Below are positions 1 to 11,417 of a stretch of 64,000 nt of DNA, piece by piece. Under the pieces are notes generated by a model that was not told where the DNA came from, did not search any database, and saw only the letters and a program-made list of their open reading frames with translations. The stretch lies in contig NZ_GG697169.2 in NCBI RefSeq assembly GCF_000161835.1, positions 2,172,549 through 2,236,548 of the forward strand, given 5' to 3'. The DNA is from Thalassobium sp. R2A62. Lineage in GTDB: Bacteria; Pseudomonadota; Alphaproteobacteria; Rhodobacterales; Rhodobacteraceae. The position numbers were made by a program, and so were the translations under genes. Each line of letters starts with the position of its first letter. Positions within the stretch are counted from its first letter, which is position 1.

Positions 1-983
1 TTGAGAATGGCGCGCATCGTGTTCAGCGTCGCCATACAGGTGGTCGGTGACACGATCCAAACACGCGCTGCAAACCCTTCGCGCACGACCTCGGGCAAAC
101 GCGCATGAAGTTCGGCGTATACGGCCTCGGACGGCAGGAACATCAACGCGCCATCGGCGGTCTCGCCTTCAATAAGATACTTGGTCGAAATCGCTTTGAT
201 ATGTGTCTGCACCGCAGTCTTTAGGTCACGTAATGCGCGCACTTGTTGATCTTTTGTCTCAGCAGCGACCAACGCTTCGTACGCCTCAAGCGGGAATTTC
301 GCATCGATCACAATCGGCCCCGGAGGGTTCGGCAAATGAATCAAACAGTCAGCCCGCTTGCCATTGCTCAACGTGTGTTGAAACGCATAGGCATCCGACG
401 GCAGCGCCTTGCTGACAATATCATTCAGCTGAATTTCACCAAAGGCACCGCGGGTCTGCTTGTTCGACAGAATATCCTGCAGCCCCAGCACATCGCCCGA
501 CAGCTTTTCAATGTTGGTCTGCGCCTTATCAATCGTCGCCAAACGCTCTTGCAGTTGGGTCAGGCTCTGAGTGGTTTTCACCGAACTGCCATGCAGGCTT
601 TCTTTCATGCGCTCTTGCATTTCGGTCATCGCGCGCTGAGACCGCATTGCATTGTCCGCCAACCGCTCAGCCATCTGCGCCTGAACCTGTGCCAGCCGCG
701 CTTCCATCGTCTGCATTGCGTTGACCTGTGCTTGGGCCTGCGTGTCGCTGACTGTTTGCAGGCTACCCGCGAGGGTCTGTTGCCCCTGCCCTAAGGTCTG
801 AACATCTTGGCCCAAACGCCCCATTTGGCTTGCTACGAAATTGACAGCCTCGGCAGACCGTCCTGCGCGCCGTACTGCGAGGGTCAGCAAGACCAGAACC
901 AGCAAAACAATCGCTGCACCGATCAAAGCCGCGATCACGACGGGATCATCCCACGCGTAAACTGTTCCAGAAATCTCGATCAT
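1..983 (-). CDS. rmuC: RmuC family DNA recombination protein (3' end outside window)
   Basis: Read on the minus strand from ATG at 983, the frame is open to the window edge (327 codons). The protein starts with one membrane segment (about residues 13-38), continues with a long Gln/Ala-rich coiled coil to about residue 150, and then enters the RmuC domain, with matches such as [23 protein letters not shown] and [15 protein letters not shown]. RmuC proteins are membrane-anchored nuclease-fold proteins thought to limit recombination at inverted repeats. The ATG overlaps the TGA of mutL by four bases, so the two are translationally coupled at the end of the long minus-strand run. The C-terminal end is missing only because the window stops. 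Confidence 0.92.
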   Translation of the reverse strand, partial: MIEISGTVYAWDDPVVIAALIGAAIVLLVLVLLTLAVRRAGRSAEAVNFVASQMGRLGQDVQTLGQGQQTLAGSLQTVSDTQAQAQVNAMQTMEARLAQVQAQMAERLADNAMRSQRAMTEMQERMKESLHGSSVKTTQSLTQLQERLATIDKAQTNIEKLSGDVLGLQDILSNKQTRGAFGEIQLNDIVSKALPSDAYAFQHTLSNGKRADCLIHLPNPPGPIVIDAKFPLEAYEALVAAETKDQQVRALRDLKTAVQTHIKAISTKYLIEGETADGALMFLPSEAVYAELHARLPEVVREGFAARVWIVSPTTCMATLNTMRAIL

Positions 984-2797
984 GTCCGTCCAAAGAGCCG
1001 TTCAATATCGGCCAGCTTGAGTTCTACATAGGTCGGCCGTCCGTGGTTGCATTGACCCGAATGCGGCGTCGCTTCCATCTCGCGCAACAGCGCGTTCATC
1101 TCTTCGGCGCGCATCCAGCGCCCCGATCGGATGGATCCATGACAGGCAACGCGGCTCAGGATCGCTTCGATCTTGGCCTGCACCAGCTGGCTGTCGCCCA
1201 CATCGTCCAACTCATCCAAGACATCCCGCAGCATCGCCTCGGCATTCACCTCGCCCAAAATCGCAGGCGTTTCGCGCACAGCAACGGCACCACCACCAAA
1301 GGGCTCGATGGTCAGGCCCAGTTTGGCGAGATCTCCAGCGACCTCCATCAGACGGGTGCAATCGCTCTCGCTCAGCTCTACAATCTCAGGGATCAGCAGG
1401 GCCTGCGCCGCAACACCGTTCTCCGCCATTTGGTTCTTCAATCGCTCGTAGACCAACCGCTCGTGCGCTGCGTGCTGATCGACGATCACCATGCCATCTT
1501 TGGTCTGCGCGATGATATAATTCTCGTGGACCTGACCACGTGCCGCCCCAAGCGGGTGATCCTGTTCGACAACCTGCGGCGTCTCATCAACACGCGCGAA
1601 CACCGCTGCCGCCTCTTCGAAAACTTGCGGCGCCATTTGGGCCGCTATCGCAAAACCTGCGGTCGGGCGGTCCATTTGATACACACGGGCGCCCGTCGGT
1701 TCGGGGGTAAAGGCCCCTAGCGTTGCACCCGCAACCGTGGTCGAGGCGCGGTGCCCTGCATCCGCAAGTGCGTGACGCAACCCGCTTACAATCAATCCCC
1801 GCACAATGCCTGGTTCGCGGAACCGCACCTCGGATTTTGCTGGGTGCACATTCACATCGACCAGCGTCGGATCGCAATCAATGAACAGCGCCGCAGCGGG
1901 ATGCCGGTCGCGGCTCAGAAAATCGGAATAGGCCCCACGCAGCGCCCCATAGAGCATTTTATCTCGCACGGGACGGCCGTTCACGAACAGATACTGCGCC
2001 ACTGACGAGCCGCGCGAATAGGTTGGCAGTGCTGCGTACCCGGTTAGGTGAAACCCTTCGCGTTCTGTATCAACGAGGATCGAATTCTCGGCAAATTCGC
2101 GCCCCAAGACCCGCGCTAGCCGCCCATGCAAGGCATCAAACAGATCACCCTGTTCCGCGTCTGCACGAAAAACCACGCGCCCTTCGCCACCACCTGTGAC
2201 ATCGCGCAGGGTGATCGCGACAAACGGCTCGGCCATCGCGATCCGCTTGACGACGTCGCCAATCGCTTGCGCTTCGGCCCGATCAGATCGCATGAATTTC
2301 AGGCGCGCGGGTGTCGCATAAAACAAATCCCGCAACTCGACCGTTGTACCTGCCGACAAAGCCGCTGGTCGCACAGGTTGCATCGTGCCGCCTTCGACCT
2401 TGATCACATGGGCATCACCCGTCGCACGGCTGGTGATCGAAAGCCGCCCAACGGCACCCAACGACGGCAACGCCTCGCCGCGAAAACCAAAGGTGTGGAT
2501 ATTCAACAGGTCCGAACCATCAATTTTAGACGTCGCATGGCGGGACAACGCGAGCGGCAGATCGGCAGCTTCGATGCCGCATCCATCGTCAACAACGCGG
2601 ATCAGCGATTTACCCCCATCCGCATAGCTGACGTCAATCCGACGCGCACCAGAATCAACCGCGTTCTCCACCAGCTCTTTGACGGCGGACGCGGGTCGCT
2701 CGACAACTTCACCCGCAGCGATACGGTTGATCGCAGCATCGTCTAGCTGTCTGATAACAGGGCGATTTTCGCTTATGTTGGGGTCAGTGGCGGCCAT
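980..2797 (-). CDS. mutL: DNA mismatch repair protein MutL
   Basis: 605 residues, normal length. The N-terminal GHKL ATPase shows [27 protein letters not shown] and [14 protein letters not shown]. The C-terminal half carries the metal-dependent nicking motif DQHA-x2-E-x4-E ([12 protein letters not shown], from about residue 440), with the supporting ACH (about 551) and C-N-H-G-R-P (about 583) motifs. This is therefore an endonuclease-type MutL that nicks the daughter strand, as expected in bacteria without MutH. ATG at 2797; the stop overlaps the rmuC start. It sits 42 bases downstream of an M16 peptidase gene and probably belongs to the same transcript. Confidence 0.97.
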   Translation of the reverse strand: MAATDPNISENRPVIRQLDDAAINRIAAGEVVERPASAVKELVENAVDSGARRIDVSYADGGKSLIRVVDDGCGIEAADLPLALSRHATSKIDGSDLLNIHTFGFRGEALPSLGAVGRLSITSRATGDAHVIKVEGGTMQPVRPAALSAGTTVELRDLFYATPARLKFMRSDRAEAQAIGDVVKRIAMAEPFVAITLRDVTGGGEGRVVFRADAEQGDLFDALHGRLARVLGREFAENSILVDTEREGFHLTGYAALPTYSRGSSVAQYLFVNGRPVRDKMLYGALRGAYSDFLSRDRHPAAALFIDCDPTLVDVNVHPAKSEVRFREPGIVRGLIVSGLRHALADAGHRASTTVAGATLGAFTPEPTGARVYQMDRPTAGFAIAAQMAPQVFEEAAAVFARVDETPQVVEQDHPLGAARGQVHENYIIAQTKDGMVIVDQHAAHERLVYERLKNQMAENGVAAQALLIPEIVELSESDCTRLMEVAGDLAKLGLTIEPFGGGAVAVRETPAILGEVNAEAMLRDVLDELDDVGDSQLVQAKIEAILSRVACHGSIRSGRWMRAEEMNALLREMEATPHSGQCNHGRPTYVELKLADIERLFGRT

Positions 2798-2839
2798 GCC
2801 ACAAGAATTAGCATGATCCGCCCCGATTCTGCCACGTCT

Positions 2840-4153
2840 TTAGTTGGTTGACGTTAATCCCTCCGGCTCGCCCACAACCATGAAATGAAGATCTTCTGCG
2901 CGCAGCAATTCTGCGGCCACACGGTTCACATCTTCTAGCGTCACAGCATCGACACGCTCGTTGCGCGTGGCGATATAATCAATTGGCAATCCCTGCATCT
3001 GCATACCGACCATAATCATCGCAATCTGGGTGTTTCCATCAAATCGCAACGGATAGGCACCCGTCAGCAACAACTTGGCATTGGTCAGCTCTTCTGGCGT
3101 CACACCCGTGGTTGCCATGCGCCCCCATTCGGCTGTGATCACTTCGATGGCCTCGGCAATGCGGTCGTTCGACGATCGAACAGAACCCAACACCGTCGCA
3201 GAGTAATCCTTGGCCAAGAGATAGCTGCCGACCCCATAGGTCAGGCCGCGCTTCTTGCGGACTTCGTTCATCAACCGGCTCTCAAACCCAGCACCGCCCA
3301 AAACGGTATTCAGGACATATGCGGCAAAGAAATCATCGTCCTCTTGCGCAATGCCTGAATGACCAAACAACGCGGTGGATTGCGGTGTCTTAAAATCAAC
3401 CACTGTCACGCCGCCGTCCAATGCAAATTCAACCGGCTCTGGCATTGGTGCACCTGTTGCGGGTAGATCTCCCAACAGATCATCCAACATCGCGCCCAAT
3501 TCCGCAGGGGTGATATCGCCAACCGCAGCCACATACAGCCGATCACGGGCCAGAACATTGCGGTGTGCCGTGAACAAATCCTCTTGGGTCAGCGCCTCGA
3601 CGCTTTCAATCGTGCCGCTGCTATCCGTGCCGTAAGGGTGGTCACCAAAGGCCGCCCCATTGAACCGAACCCGCGCGATCGCATCTGGGTCTTGAGCATC
3701 TGATTTGATGCCAGCAATGACCTGCGCACGAACCCGCTCTAGTGCGACCTCGTCAAACCGTGGGGACACAACGGCCTGTTTCAACAGGGCTACAGCTTCA
3801 TTCGCGTTCTCACTCAGAAACTTGGTCCCAATCGTCAACGAATCGTCATAGGCGCCAAAGATATAGGTCGCCGCCAATGCTTCGCGTGCCTCGGCAAAGG
3901 CTTGGGCATCCATATCGCCCGTTCCCTCTTCGAGAAGGCCAACCATCAGATTGGTCGCACCACGTTTGCCTGGCTCATCCAGAGATGCACCACCTTGGAA
4001 CCTGATTTCGATCGAGGTGAAAGGGATCGAATGCTCTTCAACCAGCCACGCCGTAATTCCGCCGGGCGACACGACCTCTTGGATTTCGGTTTCAGCCGCC
4101 ACAGGCAGCGCGATCACAGCGGCAAATACCGCACCAATAAAACGCATCATCAT
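2840..4153 (-). CDS. M16 family peptidase-like protein, non-catalytic partner
   Basis: 437 residues with an N-terminal signal peptide (about residues 1-20, cleavage after VAA), so secreted or periplasmic. It has the two-lobed M16 architecture, but the first helix reads NLMVGLLEEG where an active enzyme has HxxEH, so the zinc site is absent. It follows the active M16 gene with the start codon overlapping that gene's stop (ATGA), the usual arrangement for an active/inactive M16 heterodimer. The start has three consecutive ATG codons (4153, 4150, 4147), and the first is used here. The peptide substrate is unknown. Confidence 0.9.
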   Translation of the reverse strand: MMMRFIGAVFAAVIALPVAAETEIQEVVSPGGITAWLVEEHSIPFTSIEIRFQGGASLDEPGKRGATNLMVGLLEEGTGDMDAQAFAEAREALAATYIFGAYDDSLTIGTKFLSENANEAVALLKQAVVSPRFDEVALERVRAQVIAGIKSDAQDPDAIARVRFNGAAFGDHPYGTDSSGTIESVEALTQEDLFTAHRNVLARDRLYVAAVGDITPAELGAMLDDLLGDLPATGAPMPEPVEFALDGGVTVVDFKTPQSTALFGHSGIAQEDDDFFAAYVLNTVLGGAGFESRLMNEVRKKRGLTYGVGSYLLAKDYSATVLGSVRSSNDRIAEAIEVITAEWGRMATTGVTPEELTNAKLLLTGAYPLRFDGNTQIAMIMVGMQMQGLPIDYIATRNERVDAVTLEDVNRVAAELLRAEDLHFMVVGEPEGLTSTN

Positions 4154-5490
4154 CAGTTCAGGTCCTCTTGGGTTTTGATCATCCAGCCTGTCACAGCAGC
4201 CTTGCGGTCAAAAACACGCTTTGCCGCGGCGATCAGGTCGTCTGCTGTCACCGCCTGCAACACATCGGGCCACTCTTGAACATCGGCGATGGTCAACCCT
4301 TGGGTCAATGCCGAGCCATAGCGGTTCGCCGCCGCGTTCACATCATCACGTGCATAAATCTGACCCGCGCGCAGCTGCATCTTGATCCGCGCAAGTTGAT
4401 CTGCGTCGACACCTTCTTCGATGAACTCAGCCACCGCTTGGTCCAACGCATCTTCGCCCTCTTGCAAGCTGACACCTTCGGCCGGAACGATAACCAGACC
4501 AAAGGTCGTCGCATCCAGCGACATGCCTGTGTAGAACGCGCTGGTGTAGACCGCCTTTTGGTCCTCAAACTGCAGCTTGTTGTTCAAGACCGAGGTAAAG
4601 TTACTTCCACCCAGCAATTGCGCCAAAATGGTAAGGGCTGCGGCCTCCTCTTGGACGCGGCTGTCGCGCTCTTGCGCCAAATAGGTACGGGTCACATAGG
4701 GCTGCGACACACGCAAATCCTCATACACCAAACGGCGTTCGGATCGCTGTGGCGGCTCGGATGGGCGTTCACGCTGGGGGATCGCTTCGTTTGCAGGCAG
4801 CACACCATAGTAGGTCTCAGCCAGCGCCTTTACCTCTTCGGGTTCCACATCACCTGCAACCACGAGGATCGCATTGTTGGGCGCATAATAGGTGTCGTAG
4901 AAATCCTGCGCGTCTTGCAACGACAGCGTTTCCATCTCGTGGCGCCAGCCAATCACCGGCACACCGTAGCGGTGGTTCATATACTGGGCCGCGCGGCGCT
5001 GTTCATTGAACAACGCGCCGGGGCTGCTGTCTGTGCGTTGGTTGCGTTCTTCCAGAATGACGTCTCGCTCTGTCGCAATGTCATTCTCATCCAGACGCAG
5101 GTTGACCATGCGGTCCGCCTCCATCGTCATCATCAATTCGAGCCGATCCGCCGCAACCCGCTGGAAATAGGCGGTGTAGTCGTAGCTGGTAAAGGCATTG
5201 TCGCTGCCGCCATTGGCGCTGACCACTGCCGAAAATTCACCATCAGCTAGGTTCTCGGTGTCCTTGAACAACAGGTGCTCTAGAAAATGCGCAACGCCTG
5301 ATGCGCCTACCGGCTCGTCTGCTGATCCGGTCCGATACCACACCATATGCACCACAACTGGCGCACGGTGATCTTCGATCACGACGACTTGCATCCCATT
5401 GTCTAGAACATAGTCAGTGACGGCTTCATCCGCCTGCCCAACGGTCGCAATTGCCAACAGAGCGGCGGCACCCGCAATCAAACGCTTCAT
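4153..5490 (-). CDS. M16 family zinc metallopeptidase, catalytic subunit
   Basis: 445 residues with a signal peptide (about 1-20). The inverted zinc motif HFLEH is at residues 68-72, and a downstream Glu lies in ERDVILEERNQ (about 141-150), so the catalytic site is complete. The family degrades peptides in a closed two-lobe chamber, and here the second lobe probably comes from the inactive partner encoded by the next gene. The ATG at 5490 is preceded by an AAAGGA ribosome site. Neither the sequence nor the neighbours name a substrate. Confidence 0.93.
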   Translation of the reverse strand: MKRLIAGAAALLAIATVGQADEAVTDYVLDNGMQVVVIEDHRAPVVVHMVWYRTGSADEPVGASGVAHFLEHLLFKDTENLADGEFSAVVSANGGSDNAFTSYDYTAYFQRVAADRLELMMTMEADRMVNLRLDENDIATERDVILEERNQRTDSSPGALFNEQRRAAQYMNHRYGVPVIGWRHEMETLSLQDAQDFYDTYYAPNNAILVVAGDVEPEEVKALAETYYGVLPANEAIPQRERPSEPPQRSERRLVYEDLRVSQPYVTRTYLAQERDSRVQEEAAALTILAQLLGGSNFTSVLNNKLQFEDQKAVYTSAFYTGMSLDATTFGLVIVPAEGVSLQEGEDALDQAVAEFIEEGVDADQLARIKMQLRAGQIYARDDVNAAANRYGSALTQGLTIADVQEWPDVLQAVTADDLIAAAKRVFDRKAAVTGWMIKTQEDLN

Positions 5491-5572
5491 GGATCATCCT
5501 TTGTTGTCCTGTGACTAACCTACGTCACAGACCCACTTGTTCAAGTGATCTTACGCGCTTGTGAGAACAGGT

Positions 5573-6076
5573 TTACTGGGGCGGCGCTGTAGGCGTCCGA
5601 ACCCCGAGGTTCCGAAAACGTTGCAGTTCGGCGTAGGCGTCGAGCGACTGGCGCGCATAGGCTTTGAAATAACGATCGCGGCCAAAGCCAAATAGACTGA
5701 CCCGACCACGACGTTTGCGGAACTGTTCATCGGCTGCGGCCAGTTCTGACCGAATGCCGGGGGTCACGCCATAACGGCTTGCGCGTGCGACCAGCGCACT
5801 GTCAGACGACGGAACACCGCCCCGTGACACTGCTGCGGGATTTCCGCCCAATGCCGCAATCGCGTCAGCACGTGGCGACGCATCTGTGCGGTTCGCAGCA
5901 CCCGGCGTAGGTGCAGCTAGGCTTGCGTCTGTTGGCAGTTCCAAAGGCCGCGCAGGTTGGACAGAAAATTCATCAGGACCCTCTGTGCCAGACAACGTGC
6001 GCAAACCACGATCGCCCCCGCCACAAGCAGTCAAAACCAAACAGGCTGTCAGTGCCAAAATTGCTTTGCCGAACAT
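5573..6076 (-). CDS. DUF3035 lipoprotein
   Basis: 167 residues from ATG at 6076. A GTG one codon earlier is possible, but AAGGAG sits eight bases before the ATG. The N-terminus is a lipoprotein signal with lipobox LTAC (Cys about residue 18), followed by a Gly/Asp-rich linker and a segment with FSVQPARPLELP, typical of DUF3035 proteins of Rhodobacteraceae. Some annotations tie this family to the outer-membrane beta-barrel assembly machine; I cannot show that from the sequence. It lies between lspA, whose product processes such lipoproteins, and the M16 pair. Confidence 0.8.
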   Translation of the reverse strand: MFGKAILALTACLVLTACGGGDRGLRTLSGTEGPDEFSVQPARPLELPTDASLAAPTPGAANRTDASPRADAIAALGGNPAAVSRGGVPSSDSALVARASRYGVTPGIRSELAAADEQFRKRRGRVSLFGFGRDRYFKAYARQSLDAYAELQRFRNLGVRTPTAPPQ

Positions 6077-6125
6077 CACTGCGTCTCCTTACCCTGACCC
6101 TCTCTAACGCAAGGTGAGAGGCCCG

Positions 6126-6605
6126 TCACCTGCTAGGTTTCTTCTTGCCATCGCCAGTGGTGAGAACCAGACCGACGGCTCCAACGAAAATAGCCACATC
6201 TGCCACGTTAAATGCAAACGGATTGTCGATTCCACAGCACGACATATTCAGGAAATCCGCAACAGCCCCATAGATGATACGGTCAACAACGTTGCCAATC
6301 GCGCCGCCAACCAGAACGCCCGCCCAAATAAAGGTCCATCGGCTGCCGTTCTCACGATACACCCAAATCAGCACAGCACCCGAAATCGCCAGCGCCAGCG
6401 CGATCAACGCCCAAGGCAACCATTCGCTCTCATTCGCCATCAAGCCAAAGTTGATGCCCTCGTTCCACGCCATCCGCAGATTAAGAAACGGTGGAAATAC
6501 ATCAATCGAGAGCTTCGACTGAAGCTCCATCATATGCACCACGACATATTTGCTGATCTGATCCACAAGGAACACCCAGAAACCTGTCCAAAATGTCAGC
6601 CGCAT
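6126..6605 (-). CDS. lspA: Lipoprotein signal peptidase (signal peptidase II)
   Basis: Inner-membrane aspartyl protease that cleaves diacylglyceryl-modified prolipoproteins. The catalytic aspartates are in NVVDRIIYGAVADF and FNVADVAIF, and four membrane segments are visible. I place the start at ATG 6605 (159 residues, usual length, AAAGGG upstream) rather than at the TTG at 6641 just after purH, which would add a charged 12-residue tail. It follows purH directly on the same strand, a common gene order in this group. The DUF3035 lipoprotein encoded next would be one of its substrates. Confidence 0.95.
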   Translation of the reverse strand: MRLTFWTGFWVFLVDQISKYVVVHMMELQSKLSIDVFPPFLNLRMAWNEGINFGLMANESEWLPWALIALALAISGAVLIWVYRENGSRWTFIWAGVLVGGAIGNVVDRIIYGAVADFLNMSCCGIDNPFAFNVADVAIFVGAVGLVLTTGDGKKKPSR

Positions 6606-6641
6606 GGCCTGCCCTTTCTTCCCCCCAGAGGGCGTCGTCAA

Positions 6642-8231
6642 TTAATGCCGAAAGTGGCGCATACCTGTAAATACCATCGCAAGACCAGCCTCGTCCGCTG
6701 CTACAATCACTTCATCGTCACGCATTGACCCACCCGGTTGAATGACACAGCTCGCGCCCGCAGCCGCCGCTTCCATCAATCCATCCGCAAATGGGAAGAA
6801 CGCGTCAGACGCAACAGCCGACCCAATCGTCAGCGGTTGTGCCAGCCCCAAACCTTCGGCCATACGCTCGGCCTTTTTCGTGGCGATCAACGCACTGTCG
6901 ACGCGGCTCATTTGTCCGGCACCAACGCCCACAGTTGCGCCGTCTTTGGCGTAGACAATCGCGTTTGATTTGACGTGCTTGGCGACCTTCCATGCAAACA
7001 GCATGTCGGCCAACTGCGCATCAGTCGGTGCGACCTTGGTCACAACCTTGAGGTCATCCAGACCGATGTGTCCGTTGTCTTTGTCCTGAACCAACATGCC
7101 ACCAGCAACCTGACGGACTGTCAGCATCGCAGACTTTGGATCGACCAAGCCGTCTGTCGTCAGCAAGCGCAAATTCTTTTTCGCGGCAAAAATCGCACGC
7201 GCTTCGTCTGTCGCACCGGGTGCGATGACAACTTCGGTGAAAATTCCGGCCATCTCTTCTGCCGTTTCGGCGTCCAGCGGCATGTTCAGCGCAACGATCC
7301 CGCCAAACGCGCTGGTCCGGTCACAGTCAAACGCGCCTTTGTAAGCGTCGATCAATGTCGCACCACGGGCCACGCCACATGGGTTTGCGTGCTTGATGAT
7401 CGCAACTGCAGGCCCGTCTTCGGGTGCGAATTCGCTTACCAGTTCAAACGCCGCGTCAGTGTCGTTGATGTTGTTATAAGACAGCTCTTTGCCCTGATGT
7501 TGAACCGCAGTCGCGACACCGGCGCGGTCCGTTCCATCTAGGTAGAAGGCCGCTGCCTGATGTGGGTTCTCGCCATAGCGCAATGTCTGTGCCAGCGTGC
7601 CAGCAACAGCGCGGCGGCGCGGTGCGGCCTCGCCAATGGCGTTCGCCATCCATGTGGACACCGCAGCGTCATAGGCTCCTGTGCGGGCATAAGCAGTCTG
7701 TGCCAGACCCTGACGGAACGCCAATGTCGTGGCGCCGTCATTGGCATCGAGTTCGGCCAATAGCGCGTCATAGTCCTCGACATCCACCACAACACTTACA
7801 AATCCGTGGTTCTTGGCTGCTGCGCGGATCATCGCGGGGCCACCAATGTCGATGTTTTCGATGCAAGTGTCATAATCCGCACCCGCCGCAACGGTCGCCT
7901 CGAACGGATAGAGGTTCACAACCAACAGATCGATGGCACCGATGCCGTGCTCTTCCATCGCTGCGACATGGCCTTTGTCATCGCGCAGGGCCAACAGACC
8001 GCCATGCACCATCGGGTGCAGTGTCTTGACCCGACCGTCCATCATTTCAGGGAACCCTGTGATCTCGGCCACATCCAGAACGTCCAAACCAGCCTCACGC
8101 AATGTCTTGGCCGATCCGCCAGTCGACAAAAGCTCGACCCCGCGTGCCGCCAAGGACTTGCCCAACTCAACCAGTCCGGTTTTGTCAGATACAGAAAGCA
8201 ACGCGCGAGAGATGGTGTGCAGATCAGCCAT
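6642..8231 (-). CDS. purH: Bifunctional AICAR transformylase / IMP cyclohydrolase
   Basis: 529 residues, normal length; the last two steps of purine synthesis, AICAR to FAICAR (10-formyl-THF dependent) to IMP, in the cytoplasm. The N-terminal MGS-like cyclohydrolase domain (about 1-150) has STGGSAKTL and [13 protein letters not shown]. The transformylase domain carries [16 protein letters not shown], the catalytic KHANPCGVA and AFGGIVALN. The ATG at 8231 overlaps the end of the heparinase gene by eight bases. Confidence 0.98.
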   Translation of the reverse strand: MADLHTISRALLSVSDKTGLVELGKSLAARGVELLSTGGSAKTLREAGLDVLDVAEITGFPEMMDGRVKTLHPMVHGGLLALRDDKGHVAAMEEHGIGAIDLLVVNLYPFEATVAAGADYDTCIENIDIGGPAMIRAAAKNHGFVSVVVDVEDYDALLAELDANDGATTLAFRQGLAQTAYARTGAYDAAVSTWMANAIGEAAPRRRAVAGTLAQTLRYGENPHQAAAFYLDGTDRAGVATAVQHQGKELSYNNINDTDAAFELVSEFAPEDGPAVAIIKHANPCGVARGATLIDAYKGAFDCDRTSAFGGIVALNMPLDAETAEEMAGIFTEVVIAPGATDEARAIFAAKKNLRLLTTDGLVDPKSAMLTVRQVAGGMLVQDKDNGHIGLDDLKVVTKVAPTDAQLADMLFAWKVAKHVKSNAIVYAKDGATVGVGAGQMSRVDSALIATKKAERMAEGLGLAQPLTIGSAVASDAFFPFADGLMEAAAAGASCVIQPGGSMRDDEVIVAADEAGLAMVFTGMRHFRH

Positions 8232-9984
8232 GTGGGTCCCCTAGATCAAACTCGTCGTCGCGGTGCAAGTCACGGATCGCATTTGGCGTCTCCTGTGCCT
8301 TGGCCAACGACCAACGGACGCGCGTCGCATAGGACATTGCGCGCGAGGATAAAACCACCTGTTGCGATCCACGGGGCCTTAATCGGCCTTTTTCCAAATA
8401 AACTGACGGTTCAAGCGTCATTTCCGCGCTTCCGTCCTGCCGAAAAACCCAAACTTCGCCACTTTTTAAGGCAATCGAAACTGCAGTCCCGCCCAGATCC
8501 AGTGTCGCATCAACGTCTGGATGCAGGTGAAAGCGGATAGAAAACGGAATGCCTTGCAGCTGCACCTCGTCCATCCGGGTGTCAAAAATCCGCTCGTCAT
8601 GATCATCAAGCGTGGCCAGCAATTCCTCACCCGCGATCGCCCGTCCATCAAAGGTCAGCTCGAATGTCCGCGCATGGGTAAAGCCGTGCGTCTTGCGGTA
8701 ACCGTCCTGCGCCACTTCAAGCCGTACACCATCAGGGACATCGCTCCATTCCACCGGAACATCGCTCGGGGCATCTACTAACAGCTCTTGCTGGCGGCCC
8801 AGCACCCAGCGCGACGGCCCGAGACGCGAGCTAGAAAACCCGTCGATGCCCAATGTCGCATGGCTAGGCGTTGCACGTCCCGCACGCCGCCATGTTTCAC
8901 CAAACACAGCACCCGATCCGCAATTTACAATCACTGGCCTGCGACCAGACGTCAGCTCGAACGCTGTGGTCGACGCATGGCCATTGTATGACGCGGCCCC
9001 TGCTGGCGGGACACTTGCATCAACGACAACGCTGGTGCGCCCACCGCTGATCCGCGCGTATCCCATGCTCAAACCTTCGGCACGTGTCGCTTTGACACCG
9101 GATGCCGCCAGCGCATGGTCCAAACGCCCCTCTAAACCGCGACCACCACCGTGGAACCGCGCGAGCCCGCCATCCGAATGTCGCAGCACCCGCAGCGTTG
9201 GCGCGATCCTCTGGATCGCCTCAAGATGCGCCGCTGCCGGCTCTTGGCCGCTGTCCGTCAATGCATCTGCAGCCCACGTTAGCAACGATAGAACCTCAAG
9301 CAGTTCTTCGGGGTTGCGGGTCAGTATTCCGCCCTGTTCGTCAATCTGGCTTGCACAATCGCGCGACAAAGCATCAACGGCTGGCGCGACATGCGCGTCC
9401 ATCCCTTCGAGAGACAGCCCCGCATAGATCAAACCAGTGAGAGTCTGAAACCGTGGCAGACCGCTATGAGTGGTCTTCCAACGGCGGCTTAGGAAAATCG
9501 TTTGTTGTGCAAGGCTGCGATAGAACTTTTCGCTGTCTACCTTGTCACGTCCCCGCAACAGGAACAGCGCATGATGGGTCCACCGCATCAATCGGCGGCC
9601 TGTCAAATCAGGCACCCATCCCGGCCCTTTGCCCGGGCCATATCGGTCGATCCACTGGAACGCCCAATCTTGTGCAGTAGCACAGGCCTTGGCATCGCCG
9701 ACGGCAGCCAAATCATCCAGCCAGCCAAACCCGTGCAAATCTTGCTCAAACGCGTCGTCAGGAACGTCGATGTCCCAAACAGATGCGTCCGGCTCAATCA
9801 CCAGATGCCCTGCAAAAAGGAAATTACCCGCAACTAGCTGACGCCCTTTGGCAAAATGCCCGATCGTGCGCGGTTCAGGTTGTGATTTGAAACCGGTCGC
9901 CGCACGCGCACGGCTTGCACGCCACGCATGAACGCGGTGCATCCAACCTGTTCGGCGGGCGGACCAACTGTCGTATCTGGGCAC
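8224..9984 (-). CDS. Heparinase II/III family protein
   Basis: 586 residues from a GTG at 9984, with GAGG seven bases upstream. The protein has the alpha-toroid plus beta-sandwich layout of heparinase II/III-like proteins, with the C-terminal domain containing [23 protein letters not shown] and [13 protein letters not shown]. Homologues sit between rsmB and purH in many Rhodobacteraceae, but their substrate is not established. There is no signal peptide, unlike secreted polysaccharide lyases, so a cytoplasmic or non-lyase role is possible. It overlaps the purH start by eight bases. Confidence 0.88.
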   Translation of the reverse strand: MPRYDSWSARRTGWMHRVHAWRASRARAATGFKSQPEPRTIGHFAKGRQLVAGNFLFAGHLVIEPDASVWDIDVPDDAFEQDLHGFGWLDDLAAVGDAKACATAQDWAFQWIDRYGPGKGPGWVPDLTGRRLMRWTHHALFLLRGRDKVDSEKFYRSLAQQTIFLSRRWKTTHSGLPRFQTLTGLIYAGLSLEGMDAHVAPAVDALSRDCASQIDEQGGILTRNPEELLEVLSLLTWAADALTDSGQEPAAAHLEAIQRIAPTLRVLRHSDGGLARFHGGGRGLEGRLDHALAASGVKATRAEGLSMGYARISGGRTSVVVDASVPPAGAASYNGHASTTAFELTSGRRPVIVNCGSGAVFGETWRRAGRATPSHATLGIDGFSSSRLGPSRWVLGRQQELLVDAPSDVPVEWSDVPDGVRLEVAQDGYRKTHGFTHARTFELTFDGRAIAGEELLATLDDHDERIFDTRMDEVQLQGIPFSIRFHLHPDVDATLDLGGTAVSIALKSGEVWVFRQDGSAEMTLEPSVYLEKGRLRPRGSQQVVLSSRAMSYATRVRWSLAKAQETPNAIRDLHRDDEFDLGDPHG

Positions 9985-10067
9985 TGCTTGCCTCGTTTAT
10001 GCGTTTCGCACGGGATGGCCCGTCTAGGACCTTATTAATGAAACCATACCTGCCAAACGGCGCTGAG

Positions 10068-11345
10068 TCACGCAGGCTTTCGCAGGCACGCCATGTAAAA
10101 TCCATCGATCCCGCCCTGATCAGCCCAATAATCAGGTCTCAGACGCAACCCACCCTCTTGGGTTTGCCACGCAGAATCGACCCCTTGGACCAGCACAGCG
10201 TCACGATCCACAATCAAATCAGGATGCCGTTCCAACGCTTCGTCAATCTGCACTTCACCTTCGTCAGGCAAGAGCGAACAGGTGCAAAACACCAACCGGC
10301 CACCTGGTTTCAGCAGGCTCAGCGCGTGATCCAGAAACGCGCCTTGCATGTCGATCAGGTTGCCAAATTCTGATCCGTCCTTGGCCAAGGGCAAATCTGG
10401 GTGGCGCCGCAATGTCCCTGTCGCCGAGCACGGCGCATCCAACAAAATCGCATCCCAACCGCCTTCAGAAAAATCCAGCGCGTCTCCTACGACGATTTCT
10501 GCATCCAATCCTGTACGCGATAGGTTTTCTGAAACACGAGCCATGCGCCTGTCGGACAGATCCAGCGCTGTGACTTGGGCGCCCATTGCCGCCGCTTGCA
10601 TCGTTTTACCACCCGGTGCGGCACACATGTCCAAAACCCGCTCGCCACTTTGAGGGGCGAGAATGCGTGCTGGAATGGCCGCCGCGGCATCTTGGACCCA
10701 CCAATCGCCAGCCTCAAAACCCGCCAGCTTTGACACTTGGCCGTAGTCTGACAGGCGCACCGAACCCGTTGGCAGCACAACGCCGCCCACAGCCTCGGCG
10801 ACAGCAGCGATATCACCTTTGACACTTAGATCGAGAGGGGCACCCGCAAAATGCGCAGCCTCCATCGCCTCGACTGTTTTGCGCCCGTAGCCGTCAACCA
10901 ACGGGCTGCGCAGCCAGTTGGCCAGTTTAGGAACAGGAAGCCGGTTCCATTTCTCAGAACCCTGCTCGGCCACTCGGCGCAACACCGCATTGACCAAACC
11001 CTTCATCGCACTCGTACGCTGGCTCTTGCTGACAATTTCAACGGCCGAATTCACAACGCCATGCGCCGCTGCACCCTCGGCACAGATCTCTACCGTCCCC
11101 AGACGCAGGACGTTCATCACCGTACCGCCGGGTTTGCGTTTGAGAAACGGCTTTAGCATCCGGTCCGCGCGATCCAATCCCCGCAGGGTTTCGACAGTCA
11201 GACGCTGGGCGCGCGCCGTGTCACCCGCGTCCAAATGCTTGAGCGCACCGCCGCCAATCAGCTCGGACATCAGGCGACCTTCGTCAATAATCTGATCGAG
11301 CAGATGCACCGCTGCGCGGCGTGGGGCGTATCCAGTTTGGGCCAT
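10068..11345 (-). CDS. rsmB: 16S rRNA m5C967-type methyltransferase, RsmB family
   Basis: 425 residues. The N-terminal NusB-like helical domain (about 1-140) is followed by a Rossmann methyltransferase domain with the SAM motif VLDMCAAPGGKTMQ and the two catalytic cysteines in DAPCSATGTLRRHPDL and FCTCSLLPDEGE. The pair of cysteines is the hallmark of RNA m5C methyltransferases. The heparinase gene begins 83 bases downstream on the same strand, so rsmB is probably the first gene of the long minus-strand run. It is divergent from the DUF1674 gene, with a 72-base shared promoter region. Confidence 0.94.
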   Translation of the reverse strand: MAQTGYAPRRAAVHLLDQIIDEGRLMSELIGGGALKHLDAGDTARAQRLTVETLRGLDRADRMLKPFLKRKPGGTVMNVLRLGTVEICAEGAAAHGVVNSAVEIVSKSQRTSAMKGLVNAVLRRVAEQGSEKWNRLPVPKLANWLRSPLVDGYGRKTVEAMEAAHFAGAPLDLSVKGDIAAVAEAVGGVVLPTGSVRLSDYGQVSKLAGFEAGDWWVQDAAAAIPARILAPQSGERVLDMCAAPGGKTMQAAAMGAQVTALDLSDRRMARVSENLSRTGLDAEIVVGDALDFSEGGWDAILLDAPCSATGTLRRHPDLPLAKDGSEFGNLIDMQGAFLDHALSLLKPGGRLVFCTCSLLPDEGEVQIDEALERHPDLIVDRDAVLVQGVDSAWQTQEGGLRLRPDYWADQGGIDGFYMACLRKPA

Positions 11346-11417
11346 CAGGTGATCCGTCCTCTTGCAGGGGTCCGCTTGCGACGTATATCAGACATATCAC
11401 CGAGACAAGGAACCGTC

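Noticed and set aside
4168..5250. 360-codon plus-strand frame over the M16 peptidase
   Set aside because: Shadow of the catalytic M16 gene, no domain seen.
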